Origin: Paramicrobacterium agarici
GTDB lineage: Bacteria > Actinomycetota > Actinomycetes > Actinomycetales > Microbacteriaceae
Direction of reading: 5' to 3'
Assembly (NCBI RefSeq): GCF_002563955.1
Contig: NZ_PDJE01000001.1
Location: 1,302,001 to 1,366,000 of the forward strand
Length of the DNA: 64,000 nt
Part shown: positions 51,677 to 61,551 of the stretch, in pieces
How the letters are laid out: each line of letters starts with the position of its first letter
Position numbering within the stretch: position 1 is the first letter of the stretch
Program-made: the position numbers and the translations under genes
Notes under the pieces: generated by a model
The model's input: the letters and a program-made list of their open reading frames with translations, nothing else
What the model was told of the DNA's origin: nothing
The model's database searches: none

Positions 51677-52639
51677 TCACCGGCGACGGCGTCGCGGTGC
51701 GAGCGTGACGGTCGGGAGCGGCGGTGCGGGAATACGCTCTTCGCCGTGCCCAGGCACTGCTCCGAATCGCGAGGATCCAGCTTCCCAGTCATCGCGAGCA
51801 CTCACGATATCGGCATGCGAACGCCCGACGAAGTTCCACCACATCACGAGATCTTCGCCGAACGGCTCGCCGCCGATGAGGATCACGCGGGCGGCAGCGT
51901 CCACTCTGATATCGATCGTGGAGCAGCCCTCGCCGATGTACAGAAGCTGGCGAGCAGAGACGAGCACATCGTCGACGGTCACCTCTCCGTCGACGACGAA
52001 GACGGCGTGCTCGAACGCGGGGTTCACGGGAAGCCCCTCGCTCGCGCCCGCGTCGACTTCGACGTCTGCGCCGACAAGCGGCGTGAACGTCGTGGCGGGC
52101 GACACCGCCGTCGCGAGCGAGCCGATGAAGACGCGAGCGTGCAGTCCGCCGTGGTGCCAAACCGGCAGCTCGGAATGCTGCTCGAAGAACGGCTCTGCCT
52201 CGGCAGCTTCCGGCGGCAGGGCCACCCACAGCTGTACGCCTCGCAACGCCGCGGACTCGTCACTCGGAATCGTTGAGAACTCGGAGTGCGCGATTCCGCG
52301 GCCGCTCGTCATGATGTTCAGCTGGCCCGGCTCGATCATGACGTCGCTCAAGACGGTGTCTCTGTGCCGGATCTCGCCGTTGAGCGGCCACGTGACCGTC
52401 TGGAGCCCGATATGCGGATGCGGCAGAACGCGCATGGGAACGCCCGCCTCGTCGAAGTAGTCGAGAAAGCACCAGGCCCCGACCGTGGGAAGAGCGCGCT
52501 GCGGCAGCGCGCGGTGCACGGTGATTCCCCGGATTCCGCCGAGGGGCACCTCCCGTGACTCGAGCAGGAGGGTCTCGGGTCCCGGCGAGGGCACCTGCCG
52601 CGTCAGCAGCTCCTCGCTCGGCCGGTCGAAGCGGGTCAC
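51677..52639 (-). CDS. Pirin-family protein
   Basis: 320 residues, bicupin pirin. The N-terminal metal site is visible in VLPHPHIGLQTVTW and SGRGIAHSEF (His, His, His, Glu). The rest follows the family: LWVALPPEAAEAEPFF and VNPAFEHAVFVVDGEV. Some bacterial pirins are quercetinases or affect respiration; the role here is unknown. GTG 52639. It begins 6 bases after the acetyltransferase gene stop (same strand), a likely two-gene unit. Confidence 0.9.
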   Translation of the reverse strand: MTRFDRPSEELLTRQVPSPGPETLLLESREVPLGGIRGITVHRALPQRALPTVGAWCFLDYFDEAGVPMRVLPHPHIGLQTVTWPLNGEIRHRDTVLSDVMIEPGQLNIMTSGRGIAHSEFSTIPSDESAALRGVQLWVALPPEAAEAEPFFEQHSELPVWHHGGLHARVFIGSLATAVSPATTFTPLVGADVEVDAGASEGLPVNPAFEHAVFVVDGEVTVDDVLVSARQLLYIGEGCSTIDIRVDAAARVILIGGEPFGEDLVMWWNFVGRSHADIVSARDDWEAGSSRFGAVPGHGEERIPAPPLPTVTLAPRRRRR

Positions 52640-52645
52640 GTGATG

Positions 52646-52960
52646 CTACCTGCGCTCGTGCTTCGGCGTGGGCCAGGCCACGTGCGACTCGTATTCGTGG
52701 TGCCGCTTCAGGTACGCCTGAATGAACGGGCAGTGCGGCACGATGATTTCGTCACGGGCAACGGCGTCGTCGAGCGCGCCCTTCGCCAGCACGCTCCCCA
52801 GTCCCTGCCCGCTGTACTCGTCGTCGACGACGGTGTGCGTGAAGGCCGTTCCGCTATCGTGCCTCTCGAATTCGGCGCGTCCCACCATGGTGTCGCCGAG
52901 CCAGAGCTCGTAGCGGCTCTCGGCCTCGTTTCGCGTCACGCGCGACTCGTTCTCTGCCAT
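52646..52960 (-). CDS. Small GNAT-like N-acetyltransferase (YjdJ type)
   Basis: 104 residues. RYELWLGDTMVGRAEFERHD, FTHTVVDDEYSGQGLGSVLAKGALDDAV and PHCPFIQAYLKRH match the compact GNAT-like family; YSGQGLGSVLA is the acetyl-CoA loop. ATG 52960 follows GGGGGAAG. Substrate unknown. Confidence 0.85.
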   Translation of the reverse strand: MAENESRVTRNEAESRYELWLGDTMVGRAEFERHDSGTAFTHTVVDDEYSGQGLGSVLAKGALDDAVARDEIIVPHCPFIQAYLKRHHEYESHVAWPTPKHERR

Positions 52961-53050
52961 GCTTCCCCCGTTCGTCGCTTGCCCCAACCGTACCCGCGCC
53001 CGCCGGTCGAGGCCAGAGAGCGATTATGCTGGACGGCGGAGGGAGACGGT

Positions 53051-53644
53051 ATGGGTCAACGCGGCATTCGCGCCCTGCGCGGAACGATCGCCGCTGCCGT
53101 TTCCACGTTCATCGCCGCGACGTCGCACGGACTCGCCGATGGGCATCCGCCGAGCTTCTTCGCGGTGAGCGTCGCGGTCACAGCATCCGTCTTCGTCTGC
53201 ATCGCGCTCGCCGGAAAGACGCTGTCGCGCTCCCGGCTTGCTCTCGCCGTTGCGCTCAGCCAGCTTGCCTATCACGGCATGTTCGCATTCGCGCCCTCGG
53301 GCGGCACCGTCGATTCGCGCGGGATCGGTGCGCACGCGCAGCATCTCGCGGGCCCGATCGAGCTCACTGCCGGCGGTGTCGCGCACGTGCACGGCACAGG
53401 CATGTGGCTCGCACACGTCGCCGCGGCGATTGTGACCACGATCGCTCTCGCGAAGGGCGAGCAGGTTGTGCGCGGGCTCTTGGCGACGCTGCGTCTCGCC
53501 GTGGCGGCGCTCTGCGAAGCGCCCGCCCCGGTGATGATTCCGCCGGTGGCGTCGATGATTCCGGATGCTGTCGCGTCACGTCGCGCGTCGGCTGTTGTTC
53601 CCTCGTGTTCGGAGCGCGGACCGCCAGCGCTCGCCCTGGCCTGA
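53051..53644 (+). CDS. Histidine-rich membrane protein in a copper-type module
   Basis: 197 residues, four to five helices (GTIAAAVSTFIAATSHGLADG, FFAVSVAVTASVFVCIALAG, ALAVALSQLAYHGMFAF, THIALAKG region). Histidines and methionines cluster at helix ends: SHGLADGHPPS, AYHGMFAF, AHAQHL and AHVHGTGMWLAHV, a pattern suited to metal binding. It is followed by YcnI and CopC genes on the same strand. I do not know a named family; copper handling is inferred from context. ATG 53051 follows GGAGGGAGAC. Confidence 0.7.
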   Translation: MGQRGIRALRGTIAAAVSTFIAATSHGLADGHPPSFFAVSVAVTASVFVCIALAGKTLSRSRLALAVALSQLAYHGMFAFAPSGGTVDSRGIGAHAQHLAGPIELTAGGVAHVHGTGMWLAHVAAAIVTTIALAKGEQVVRGLLATLRLAVAALCEAPAPVMIPPVASMIPDAVASRRASAVVPSCSERGPPALALA

Positions 53645-53780
53645 GCGCGCTTCGCGGCGCACTGGCCCACGCACCTCCATTTCGCCGATGCCTCGCGAGG
53701 CGCGGCGACGCGGGCATGAATGTTGCGGGTTCTCCGCCGCGCCCGCGTGCGCAACGAACAAGAGAGAAGACAGAACAGAC

Positions 53781-54512
53781 ATGACCAGATCAACGCAGAA
53801 GCTTGTGGGACTCGGCGCGGTCGCGGGTGCGGCACTTGCGCTCGCCCTTCCGCTCGCGGCCAGCGCTCACGTGCACGTGACGCCCGAAGAGGCGGCAGCA
53901 GGGTCGAGCACCGTGCTCACGTTCACCATCGGACACGGTTGCGACGGCTCGCCAACGACGGCCGTGCGCATCGGAATGCCCGACGATGTCGTCACGGCGA
54001 AGCCCGTCGTCAATGCCGGCTGGACAGCCGAAACGCAGACCGAGCCGGTCGATGGTGTGACCGATCAGAATGGCGAACCCGTGAGCGAGCGCACGAGCGC
54101 CGTGCAGTTCACGGCGAATACGCCGTTGGATGCTGAGCAGATCGATACGCTCTCGGTGCAGGTGTCGCTGCCCGAAGACACAGCGGGCAAAACACTCGCC
54201 TTCCCCGTCGAGCAGACGTGCGAGACCGGCGCGACGGCGTGGGATGAGGTTGCGGAGCCGGGCGAGGATGAGCCTGAGCATCCGGCCCCCGTGATCACGG
54301 TCGGTGATGTCGCCGAAGCGGGCCACGGGCACGGATCGGCAGCGGACGACACGAGCGATCACGCCGGCTCGGCAGAGGCAGCGGGCGCGGCGGCCGACGA
54401 TGACACCGACATGGTCGCGCGTATCATCGGGATTGCAGGGCTCGCTGTCGGCGCCGCCGGAATCGTCCTCGCGGTGCTGGCCCGACGGCCCCGCGCAAAG
54501 GAGACGAAGTGA
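53781..54512 (+). CDS. YcnI-like DUF1775 copper-binding protein
   Basis: 243 residues. Signal peptide (KLVGLGAVAGAALALALPLAASA) leaves an N-terminal histidine (HVHVTPEEA), the mono-histidine copper site of YcnI. The DUF1775 domain follows (LTFTIGHGCDGSPTTAVRIGMPDD, VSLPEDTAGKTLAFPVEQTC, ATAWDEV, where Trp is expected), then a His/acidic linker (EPEHPAP, GHGHG) and a C-terminal helix (IIGIAGLAVGAAGIVLAVLA). Outer-surface membrane protein. Its stop overlaps the CopC start (GTGA). Confidence 0.87.
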   Translation: MTRSTQKLVGLGAVAGAALALALPLAASAHVHVTPEEAAAGSSTVLTFTIGHGCDGSPTTAVRIGMPDDVVTAKPVVNAGWTAETQTEPVDGVTDQNGEPVSERTSAVQFTANTPLDAEQIDTLSVQVSLPEDTAGKTLAFPVEQTCETGATAWDEVAEPGEDEPEHPAPVITVGDVAEAGHGHGSAADDTSDHAGSAEAAGAAADDDTDMVARIIGIAGLAVGAAGIVLAVLARRPRAKETK

Positions 54513-55276
54513 CGAACAGAACGACAGAACGCAGGCGTGCTCCACGCGCGATTGCGCTCGCGCTCGCGGCGGGAATTGCGGTCTCGATCGCCGGAGCGCT
54601 CCCCGCTGCGGCCCACACGCAGGTGTCTCCCGCTGCTCCCGAACCGGGGTCAACGGTTACGACGGGCCCTGTCACCGTGGCCCTTGAGACAACCGAGCCG
54701 ATTCTCGAGAGCGGACAGAAGAGCATCATCGTGAAGGGTCCGGGAGACGAGGAACGTTTCTTCGGTGATGGCTGTACCGATGTGTCGAACGGTACGACGC
54801 TCAGCGCCGAGATCACGCTCGGCGAGCCGGGAGAGTACACGGTCGTCTGGACGCTCGTCGCCGAGGACGGCCACACCCAGAGCTCGAACGACTTCGAACC
54901 GTTCACGTTCACCTGGCAGCCCGATGAGGGCCAGCAGACTGCCGAGGGATCACCGTCGGTGCCCACGTGCGGCGACGAATCCTCGTCGGGTGCGACGGGT
55001 GATGAGGGGTCGTCGGGTGCTCGAAGCAGCGACGAGGCGTCAGGCTCAGAGTCTCAGGGCGACGAACCGACAGACAACGACGCGAGCGCGGCCGACGGCA
55101 GCGACATCGCATGGCTGATCGCCGCTGCGGGGATCGTCTTCATCGCAGCCGCTGCGGTCGTGATGATCGCCGTGCGACGCAAGATGCTCGCCGATGACGC
55201 CGAAGACGCCGACGCGGATGACGACGCGGCAGTTCCCGACGACACGTCGCAGTCGGGACCACCCGCAACATCGTGA
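54509..55276 (+). CDS. CopC-domain copper-binding membrane protein
   Basis: 255 residues. Signal peptide ([22 protein letters not shown]) leaves an N-terminal histidine ([13 protein letters not shown]), the copper ligand of CopC; the domain ends with [17 protein letters not shown], which holds the other conserved Asp/His ligands. A Ser/Gly/Glu-rich linker (about 150-195) leads to a C-terminal helix ([21 protein letters not shown]) and acidic tail. Cotranslated with the YcnI-like gene. No CopD is present. Confidence 0.88.
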   Translation: MTNRTTERRRAPRAIALALAAGIAVSIAGALPAAAHTQVSPAAPEPGSTVTTGPVTVALETTEPILESGQKSIIVKGPGDEERFFGDGCTDVSNGTTLSAEITLGEPGEYTVVWTLVAEDGHTQSSNDFEPFTFTWQPDEGQQTAEGSPSVPTCGDESSSGATGDEGSSGARSSDEASGSESQGDEPTDNDASAADGSDIAWLIAAAGIVFIAAAAVVMIAVRRKMLADDAEDADADDDAAVPDDTSQSGPPATS

Positions 55277-55295
55277 GGCTGACGGTGCCACCGGC

Positions 55296-55301
55296 TACGG
55301 T
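55296..55301 (+). promoter_or_regulatory. -10 box of recQ
   Basis: TACGGT lies 7 bases before ATG 55309. GGAG is also present 2-3 bases closer, so translation may use either the leaderless or the Shine-Dalgarno route. Confidence 0.35.
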
Positions 55302-55308
55302 GGAGTCG

Positions 55309-57141
55309 ATGACTTCTCCTGCCGGTGGCACCGCTCTCGACGTGCTCAGCCACGTCTTCGGATACGGCGCCTTTCGTGGTGAACAGGCGGACATCGTCGA
55401 GCACGTGTCGGCGGGCGGCGACGCTGTCGTGCTCATGCCGACGGGCGGAGGCAAGAGCCTCTGCTACCAGATCCCCGCGCTGCTTCGCGAGGGAACCGGG
55501 GTCGTCGTGTCGCCGCTGATCGCGCTCATGCACGACCAGGTTCAAGCGCTCCGCGCCGCGGGCGTGCGCGCGGAGTACCTCAACTCAACGCAGACGCTAG
55601 AGGAGCGCTCTCGCGTCGAACGCGCGTACATCGCAGGTGCGCTCGACATTCTGTACGTCGCACCCGAGCGTCTGAACACCCCGTCGACGCGATCGTTGCT
55701 GGCGCGCGGAGAAATTGCTCTGTTCGCGATCGACGAAGCGCACTGCGTCTCGCAGTGGGGTCATGACTTCCGCCCCGACTATCTAGCGCTCTCTGACCTT
55801 GCCGAACTCTGGCCAGACGTTCCGCGCATCGCATTGACCGCCACCGCCACAGAGGCGACCCATCGTGAGATCACGCAGCGGCTCAGCCTCGGCAACGCAC
55901 GGCACTTCGTCGCGAGTTTCGATCGCCCGAACATTCAGTACCGAATCGTCCCGAAGCGCGACCCGAGGGCTCAGCTCGTGGAGTTTATTCGAGCCGAGGG
56001 GCAGGATGCCGCGGGCATCGTGTACGCGCTCAGCAGAGCGTCGGTCGAGCGCACCGCCGAGTATCTCGTGCAGCGCGGCATTCCCGCCCTTCCGTACCAC
56101 GCGGGTCTCGATGCTCACCTGCGCGCCGAAGCGCAGTCGCGGTTTCTGCGTGAAGACGGCCTCGTGATCGTCGCGACGATCGCATTCGGCATGGGAATCG
56201 ACAAGCCCGACGTGCGATTCGTCGCGCATATCGACCTCCCGAAATCGGTCGAGGGCTACTACCAGGAGACCGGTCGAGCTGGTCGAGACGGCGAACCGTC
56301 GGTGGCGTGGCTCGCCTACGGCTTGCAGGACGTCGTGCAGCAGCGGCGCATGATCGACGATTCGACGGCGGATGCCGCGCATAAGCGGCAGGCGATGCAG
56401 CACCTTGACGCCATGCTCGCGCTCTGCGAGACCGTGCAGTGCCGGCGCGTGAACCTGCTGCGCTACTTCGGCCAAGATAGCGCTCCATGCGGAAACTGCG
56501 ATACGTGCCTCGAGCCGCCCGCCGTCGTCGACGGAACGATCGCCGCGCAGAAGCTGCTTTCGACGGTCGTTCGGCTCGACCGGGAACGCAACCAACGGTT
56601 CGGCGCGGGTCAGCTCATCGACATTCTGCGCGGCAAAGAGACGCAGCGCACAAGGCAGCACGGACACGACAGCCTGAGCACGTGGGGCATCGGCGCCGAT
56701 ACGTCAGAACAGCGATGGCGCGGCATCGTGCGGCAGATACTGGCGCAGGGCCTTCTGGCGACGCGCGGTGAATACGGTGTGCTGGGAATCACCGAGGCAA
56801 GCGGCGACGTGCTGCGCGGTGACAGGGCGGTGCAGCTGCGTGACGAGCCCGAGAAGTCCCCTCGTGCGCGGGCGACGCGGAAAGCTCCGGCACACGAGCT
56901 CGAGCCCGCTGCGGCAGAGCTCTTCGAGAAGCTGCGCGAGTGGCGGGCAGCGACCGCACGCGAGCAGAGCGCGCCCGCCTACATCGTCTTCTCAGACGCG
57001 ACGCTGCGTGAGATCGCCGTCGCGCGCCCCACGGATGTCTCGGCGCTCGGCGGCATCAGTGGCGTTGGCGACAAGAAGCGCGCGAAATACGGCGATGCCG
57101 TTGTGGACCTCGTGCGCGCCTACGCCGCGCTCGGCTCGTGA
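55309..57141 (+). CDS. recQ: RecQ-family DNA helicase
   Basis: 610 residues. Motif 0 and Walker A ([23 protein letters not shown], about 44), DEAH in [20 protein letters not shown] (about 141), motif VI in [10 protein letters not shown], then the zinc site ([20 protein letters not shown]), winged-helix RQC region and a C-terminal HRDC-like domain (about 535-605). Unwinds 3'-5' in recombination and fork repair. ATG 55309 begins the conserved part. Its last 22 bases overlap a convergent gene. It contains no GGATGCTG. Confidence 0.95.
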   Translation: MTSPAGGTALDVLSHVFGYGAFRGEQADIVEHVSAGGDAVVLMPTGGGKSLCYQIPALLREGTGVVVSPLIALMHDQVQALRAAGVRAEYLNSTQTLEERSRVERAYIAGALDILYVAPERLNTPSTRSLLARGEIALFAIDEAHCVSQWGHDFRPDYLALSDLAELWPDVPRIALTATATEATHREITQRLSLGNARHFVASFDRPNIQYRIVPKRDPRAQLVEFIRAEGQDAAGIVYALSRASVERTAEYLVQRGIPALPYHAGLDAHLRAEAQSRFLREDGLVIVATIAFGMGIDKPDVRFVAHIDLPKSVEGYYQETGRAGRDGEPSVAWLAYGLQDVVQQRRMIDDSTADAAHKRQAMQHLDAMLALCETVQCRRVNLLRYFGQDSAPCGNCDTCLEPPAVVDGTIAAQKLLSTVVRLDRERNQRFGAGQLIDILRGKETQRTRQHGHDSLSTWGIGADTSEQRWRGIVRQILAQGLLATRGEYGVLGITEASGDVLRGDRAVQLRDEPEKSPRARATRKAPAHELEPAAAELFEKLREWRAATAREQSAPAYIVFSDATLREIAVARPTDVSALGGISGVGDKKRAKYGDAVVDLVRAYAALGS

Positions 57142-57983
57142 CCGCCGTGCCCCGGTTCGCGACCGCATCCGGGCTTCATCGACGGCACGTGCGGTGGCGA
57201 CGTGCGGTTCATCCAGTCCTGCCACGTGGTTGAGCCGCGCCGCGACGAAGGAACGAGGTTCGCGCCCGCTCGCAGGTAGCGTCCGATCGCGAAAATGAGC
57301 GGCACAGGCACGAGCAGGCACCGGCGCCCCGTATGCGCCATCCACTGACGTGAAAGCGTGCGCACCGACTCCACCTCGGGTCCGCCGTACGAGCGGATCT
57401 CGTCTGCTCCCGTGTCAGCGGCGGCGTCGATGATGAGCTCGGCGATGTCAGCGACATCGATGGGCTGAAGCCGTGCTCGGTCCGACGTGGGCATGACCCG
57501 GAAGCGCGCGGCCCTCGTCGCGAATTCCCAGACCTGCTCGTAGAGCACGGTGAATCGCACGACCGTCGTGGGCACGGGCGAGTCGAGGTAGACGCCCTCC
57601 TGATCCGTCTTCGCCTCGTAGTATGCGAAGTCGCTCTGGTCGCAGCCGACGTCGGACACCACGACGACGCGCTTGATGTCCGCCCTTGCGGCAGCATCCG
57701 TGATCTGAACCGCGCCGATGCGGAAGATCGCCTGGGCAACGTGCGACACCCCGTTGAGGCAGTCGATGACCACGTCGACGCCGGCCAGATGCGCATCGAG
57801 CTCGGGAGCCGCCGCGTGGTAGAGGTCGCACGCACGATAGTCGACGCCCGCGACGACGCGTGAGTCGCTGGAGCCCGGAACCGCTCGTGACAGAGAACGA
57901 ACCTCGTGCCCGCGAGCGCGCGCGGCAGCGCAGACCGCGCTCCCTGTGGGCCCCGTCCCACCGACAACCAGAATGCTGGCCAT
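57120..57983 (-). CDS. NAD(P)-binding atypical SDR (NmrA-like)
   Basis: 287 residues. Rossmann motif [61 protein letters not shown] (atypical Y-x3-K) and [12 protein letters not shown]. Similar to NmrA-like sensors or atypical reductases; enzyme activity unproven. Tail-to-tail with recQ. Starts from the gap that also drives the acyl-CoA oxidase gene. Confidence 0.82.
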   Translation of the reverse strand: MASILVVGGTGPTGSAVCAAARARGHEVRSLSRAVPGSSDSRVVAGVDYRACDLYHAAAPELDAHLAGVDVVIDCLNGVSHVAQAIFRIGAVQITDAAARADIKRVVVVSDVGCDQSDFAYYEAKTDQEGVYLDSPVPTTVVRFTVLYEQVWEFATRAARFRVMPTSDRARLQPIDVADIAELIIDAAADTGADEIRSYGGPEVESVRTLSRQWMAHTGRRCLLVPVPLIFAIGRYLRAGANLVPSSRRGSTTWQDWMNRTSPPHVPSMKPGCGREPGHGGHEPSAA

Positions 57984-58039
57984 ACGTGACTTCCTTCTTC
58001 ACGACGCGCGACGCATCGCGTGTTCCCCCACACCACCAG

Positions 58040-58090
58040 TTGACACTTTTCACACTACGCGCAGTAAGTCCCCATCCGGGGGAGTAGCTT
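58040..58090 (+). promoter_or_regulatory. Candidate promoter elements before acyl-CoA oxidase
   Basis: TTGACA (58040-58045) is a perfect -35; the best hexamer at 17 bases is AGTAAG, a weak -10. TAGCTT (58085-58090) is a further -10 candidate. CCCC-ATCC-GGGG lies between. The long gap (57984-58252) otherwise shows nothing. Confidence 0.3.
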
Positions 58091-58252
58091 GTGTGAATCG
58101 GCAGAGAAGTCCGACGGATGCTGTGGAGCAGCGACAACACTTCAGCGGCATCGTGCGACGCGCTTTGTAGCCCGCGGACGGAGGGCTCCGCGCCTCGCGG
58201 GGATCGGCCTATCGTGTGGACAACGACGACCGAGAAGGGCGAGGGAACAGCA

Positions 58253-60379
58253 GTGACCCAGAATCTGGAAACTCCCGACGACGTGATCGATGTGGCAAAC
58301 GTGCGCGAGACGGTGGACACGGGTCCCGTGCGGGTTTCGGGATCGGTGTCGTTCGACGCGGCAGAGGTTCAGCGCGTGCTTCTCGGGCGATGGGCAGACA
58401 TCAGAACGAGCGCGCGCGAACTCGCCGCGCGCCCCGAGATGCAGCGCATCGAAGGCCAGCCGATGGACGAGCACCGTGAGCGCGTGCTCAAGCAGCTGCA
58501 CCTTCTCGTCGAGAACGGACAGGTGCTTCGCGCCTTCCCGAAGCGGCTCGGCGGAGACGACGACGCGGGTGGCAACATCGCCGGGTTCGAAGAGCTCGTG
58601 CTCGCTGACCCGTCACTGCAGATCAAGTCGGGTGTTCAGTGGGGTCTGTTCGGTGCGGCGGTTCTGCACCTGGGCACGGAGAAGCATCACGATCGGCTCC
58701 TTCCGGGCATCATGACCCTTGACGTGCCCGGCGCGTTCGCCATGACCGAGATCGGGCACGGGTCAGACGTCGCATCGATCGGAACGACGGCGACGTACGA
58801 CGAGTCGACGCAGGAGTTCGTGATCAACACGCCGTTCAAGGGGGCGTGGAAGGAGTTCCTCGGCAACGCGGCGCGCGACGGCATCGCCGCCACCGTGTTC
58901 GCGCAGCTCATCACCAAGGGCGTCAATCACGGCGTGCACTGCTTCTACGTTCCGATTCGCGACGAGAATGGCGCGTTCCTCCCGGGCGTCGGCGGCGAGG
59001 ACGACGGCCTCAAGGGCGGCCTCAACGGCATCGACAACGGGCGACTGCACTTCACCGACGTGCGCATCCCGCGGGACAACCTGCTCAACCGGTACGGCGA
59101 TGTCGCCGAAGACGGCACCTACAGCTCGCCGATCGCGAGCCCGGGGCGCCGCTTCTTCACGATGCTCGGCACGCTCGTGCAGGGGCGTGTCTCGCTGGAT
59201 GGCGCTGCGACGACAGCATCCGCTCTCGGCCTCACGATCGCGATTCGCTACGCCGACCAGCGCCGCCAGTTCAACGCGGCGTCTGACACCGACGAAGAGG
59301 TGCTGCTCGACTATCAGAAGCACCAGCGGCGCCTGCTGCCGCGCCTGGCGCAGACCTACGCGCAGACGTTCGCGCACGACACACTGCTGGCGAAGTTCGA
59401 CGAGGTCTTCAGCGGACGCGCCGACTCTGATGACGATCGGCAGGACCTCGAGACCCTCGCCGCTGCCCTCAAGCCGCTCTCGACGTGGCACGCCCTCGAC
59501 ACGCTGCAGGAGTGCCGCGAGGCGTGCGGCGGCGCCGGGTTCATGAACGCCAACCGGTTCACGAGCCTGCGCGCCGACCTCGACGTGTACGTCACGTTCG
59601 AGGGCGACAACAACGTTCTGCTGCAGCTGGTCGCGAAGCGCCTGCTCACCGATTTTTCGAGCAAGTTCCGCAAGGCGGACGCGGGAGCGCTCGCGCGCTA
59701 CGTCGTGGCGCAGGCGGCCGACCGCGCCTATCACGGCAGCGGCTTGCGCACGCTCGGCCAGACGCTCGGCGATCTGGGGTCGACGGCGCGTTCGGTCGGG
59801 CAGCTGCGCGAGACCGATGTGCAGCGCGAGCTGCTCACTGATCGGGTCGAGACCATGATCGAGAAGATCGCGGCAGAGCTGCGCCCCGCATCGAAGATGT
59901 CGAAGAAAGACGCCGCCGACCTGTTCAACTCGCAGCAGGCTGAGCTCATTGAGGCGGCGCGAGCGCACGGAGAGCTGCTTCAGTGGGAGGCGTTCACGGC
60001 GGGCCTGGGTGCTGTTCAGGATGCTGACACGCGTCAGGTTCTCACGTGGCTGCGTGACCTGTTCGGGCTGAGCCTGATCGAGAAGCATCTGGCGTGGTAC
60101 CTCATGAACGGACGGCTGTCGTCGCAGCGCGCCGAGGCCGTGAGCGCGTACATCAACCGTCTCGTCGCGCGGCTGCGGCCCTATGCGGTGCAGCTCGTCG
60201 ACGCGTTCGGCTTCGACGAAGCCCACCTGCGCGCGCCGATCGCGACAGACGGAGAGCAGCAGCGCCAGGACGAGGCACGCTCGTACTACGAGGCTCTGCG
60301 TGCATCGGGAGAGGCACCGGTCGACGAGAAGGTGCTGCGGGCCCGCGAGAAGGCTGCGGCGAAGAAGCTCGCGCGATAG
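58253..60379 (+). CDS. Acyl-CoA oxidase
   Basis: 708 residues, the length of peroxisomal-type acyl-CoA oxidases. Blocks: GAFAMTEIGHGSDVASIGTTATYD (FAD/substrate loop), FVINTPFKGAWKEFLGNAA, NHGVHCFYVPIRDENG, RQFNAASDTDEEVLLDYQKHQRRLLP and the QECREACGGAGFMNANRF region. C-terminal domain present (about 500-680). Desaturates acyl-CoA with oxygen, making peroxide. GTG 58253 follows GAGGGA. Substrate length unknown. Confidence 0.93.
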   Translation: MTQNLETPDDVIDVANVRETVDTGPVRVSGSVSFDAAEVQRVLLGRWADIRTSARELAARPEMQRIEGQPMDEHRERVLKQLHLLVENGQVLRAFPKRLGGDDDAGGNIAGFEELVLADPSLQIKSGVQWGLFGAAVLHLGTEKHHDRLLPGIMTLDVPGAFAMTEIGHGSDVASIGTTATYDESTQEFVINTPFKGAWKEFLGNAARDGIAATVFAQLITKGVNHGVHCFYVPIRDENGAFLPGVGGEDDGLKGGLNGIDNGRLHFTDVRIPRDNLLNRYGDVAEDGTYSSPIASPGRRFFTMLGTLVQGRVSLDGAATTASALGLTIAIRYADQRRQFNAASDTDEEVLLDYQKHQRRLLPRLAQTYAQTFAHDTLLAKFDEVFSGRADSDDDRQDLETLAAALKPLSTWHALDTLQECREACGGAGFMNANRFTSLRADLDVYVTFEGDNNVLLQLVAKRLLTDFSSKFRKADAGALARYVVAQAADRAYHGSGLRTLGQTLGDLGSTARSVGQLRETDVQRELLTDRVETMIEKIAAELRPASKMSKKDAADLFNSQQAELIEAARAHGELLQWEAFTAGLGAVQDADTRQVLTWLRDLFGLSLIEKHLAWYLMNGRLSSQRAEAVSAYINRLVARLRPYAVQLVDAFGFDEAHLRAPIATDGEQQRQDEARSYYEALRASGEAPVDEKVLRAREKAAAKKLAR

Positions 60380-60398
60380 ATCGACACGCACATACAGC

Positions 60399-60437
60399 GA
60401 GAGGGCGGATGCTGCGACGCGCAGCATCCGCCCTCTC
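60399..60437. terminator. Perfect 18-base-stem terminator containing paired octamers
   Basis: GAGAGGGCGGATGCTGCG (60399-60416), loop ACG, CGCAGCATCCGCCCTCTC (60420-60437). It lies between convergent acyl-CoA oxidase and aldo/keto reductase genes, so serves both. The arms carry GGATGCTG and its complement CAGCATCC. Confidence 0.8.
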
Positions 60438-60452
60438 ACTGTCGGCGGTGGG

Positions 60453-61454
60453 TCAGGACGGACGTTCCGTTGGTGTGTCGGTCTTCGACGGATCGCGCTC
60501 GACGACGTGACCGATCACGGAATCGATGCGGTCGAGGAGCTCCTGATCGAGCGTCGTTCCCGATGCCGCGACATTGTCGGCGATCTGCTCGGGGCGTGAC
60601 GCTCCGATGATCGCCGTCGCGATGTTCGGGTTGCTGAGCACCCAGGCGATCGCGAGCTGCGGCATGGTGAGCCCGGCCTCCGCGGCAATCGGCTTGAGCT
60701 GCTGCACAGCCGTGAGCACGTCGTCGCCGAGGTACCGCGCGACGGTCTTCGAACCGGCCTCGTCTGTCGCCCTGCTGCCCGCTGGCGCAGGCTTGCCCGG
60801 CTCGTACTTGCCTGTCAGCACGCCCTGGGCGAGGGGAGACCACACGATCTGCGAGATGCCGAGGTCGACGGAGGCCGGAACGACCTCCTCTTCGATCACG
60901 CGCCACAGCATGTTGTACTGCGGCTGGTTCGAGACCAGGTGAATGCCGAGTTCGCTGGCAAGGGCGTGCCCCGCGCGGAGCTGTTCGGCGGTCCACTCGC
61001 TCACGCCGATGTAGAGAGCTTTGCCCTGTCGCACGATGTCGGAGAACGCGAGCATCGTCTCTTCGAGGGGCGTCTCGGGATCGTACCGGTGCGCCTGGTA
61101 CAGGTCGACGTAGTCGGTGCCGAGGCGCTGCAGCGATCCGTTTATCGACTCCATGATGTGCTTGCGGCTGAGTCCCGAGTCGTTCGGTCCCTTCGGCCCC
61201 GTCGCGCCCCACACCTTTGTGAAGATCTCGAGTGATTCGCGACGCTGCCCTGCGAGAGCATCCCCGAGCACCTGCTCAGCGACGGTGTTCGCGTACACGT
61301 CTGCCGTGTCGAACGTTGTGATGCCGTGGTCGAGGGCGGCGTGCACGCACGTCGTCGCCGTGTCGTTCTCGATCTGGCCGCCGTGCGTCAGCCAGTTGCC
61401 GTAGGTGATGTCTGAAATACGCAGTCCGCTGCGTCCGAGGTATCGATAGGCCAT
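60453..61454 (-). CDS. Aldo/keto reductase
   Basis: 333 residues, NADPH-dependent (beta/alpha)8 barrel of the AKR potassium-channel-beta/YghZ type: GITTFDTADVYANTVAEQVLG (catalytic Asp, Tyr), FTKVWGATGP (Lys), YVDLYQAHRYD (His) and VIIGASRPEQIADNVAA (cofactor end). ATG 61454 has TAGCGT 6 bases upstream on the minus strand. Carbonyl substrate unknown. Confidence 0.92.
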   Translation of the reverse strand: MAYRYLGRSGLRISDITYGNWLTHGGQIENDTATTCVHAALDHGITTFDTADVYANTVAEQVLGDALAGQRRESLEIFTKVWGATGPKGPNDSGLSRKHIMESINGSLQRLGTDYVDLYQAHRYDPETPLEETMLAFSDIVRQGKALYIGVSEWTAEQLRAGHALASELGIHLVSNQPQYNMLWRVIEEEVVPASVDLGISQIVWSPLAQGVLTGKYEPGKPAPAGSRATDEAGSKTVARYLGDDVLTAVQQLKPIAAEAGLTMPQLAIAWVLSNPNIATAIIGASRPEQIADNVAASGTTLDQELLDRIDSVIGHVVERDPSKTDTPTERPS

Positions 61455-61460
61455 GCCCCA

Positions 61461-61466
61461 ACGCTA
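61461..61466 (-). promoter_or_regulatory. -10 box of the aldo/keto reductase
   Basis: TAGCGT on the minus strand, 6 bases before ATG 61454; leaderless layout. Confidence 0.4.
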
Positions 61467-61516
61467 CGCCGATCGGAGTCGCACAAGAAGAACATGGTTC
61501 GCGTGGTGAATTTTCG

Positions 61517-61545
61517 CCGTGACGGGGCCGTATTCACGGTATCGT
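61517..61545 (+). promoter_or_regulatory. Prolyl iminopeptidase promoter with inverted repeat
   Basis: TATCGT (61540-61545) lies 6 bases before ATG 61552. CCGTGA (61517-61522) and TCACGG (61534-61539) form an inverted repeat that ends next to the -10. Confidence 0.4.
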
Positions 61546-61551
61546 CGCACC

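Noticed and set aside
58215..58223. TGTGGACAA before acyl-CoA oxidase as a fourth DnaA-like box
   Set aside because: One mismatch (C for T) and a core metabolic gene; single-mismatch copies are expected too often to count.
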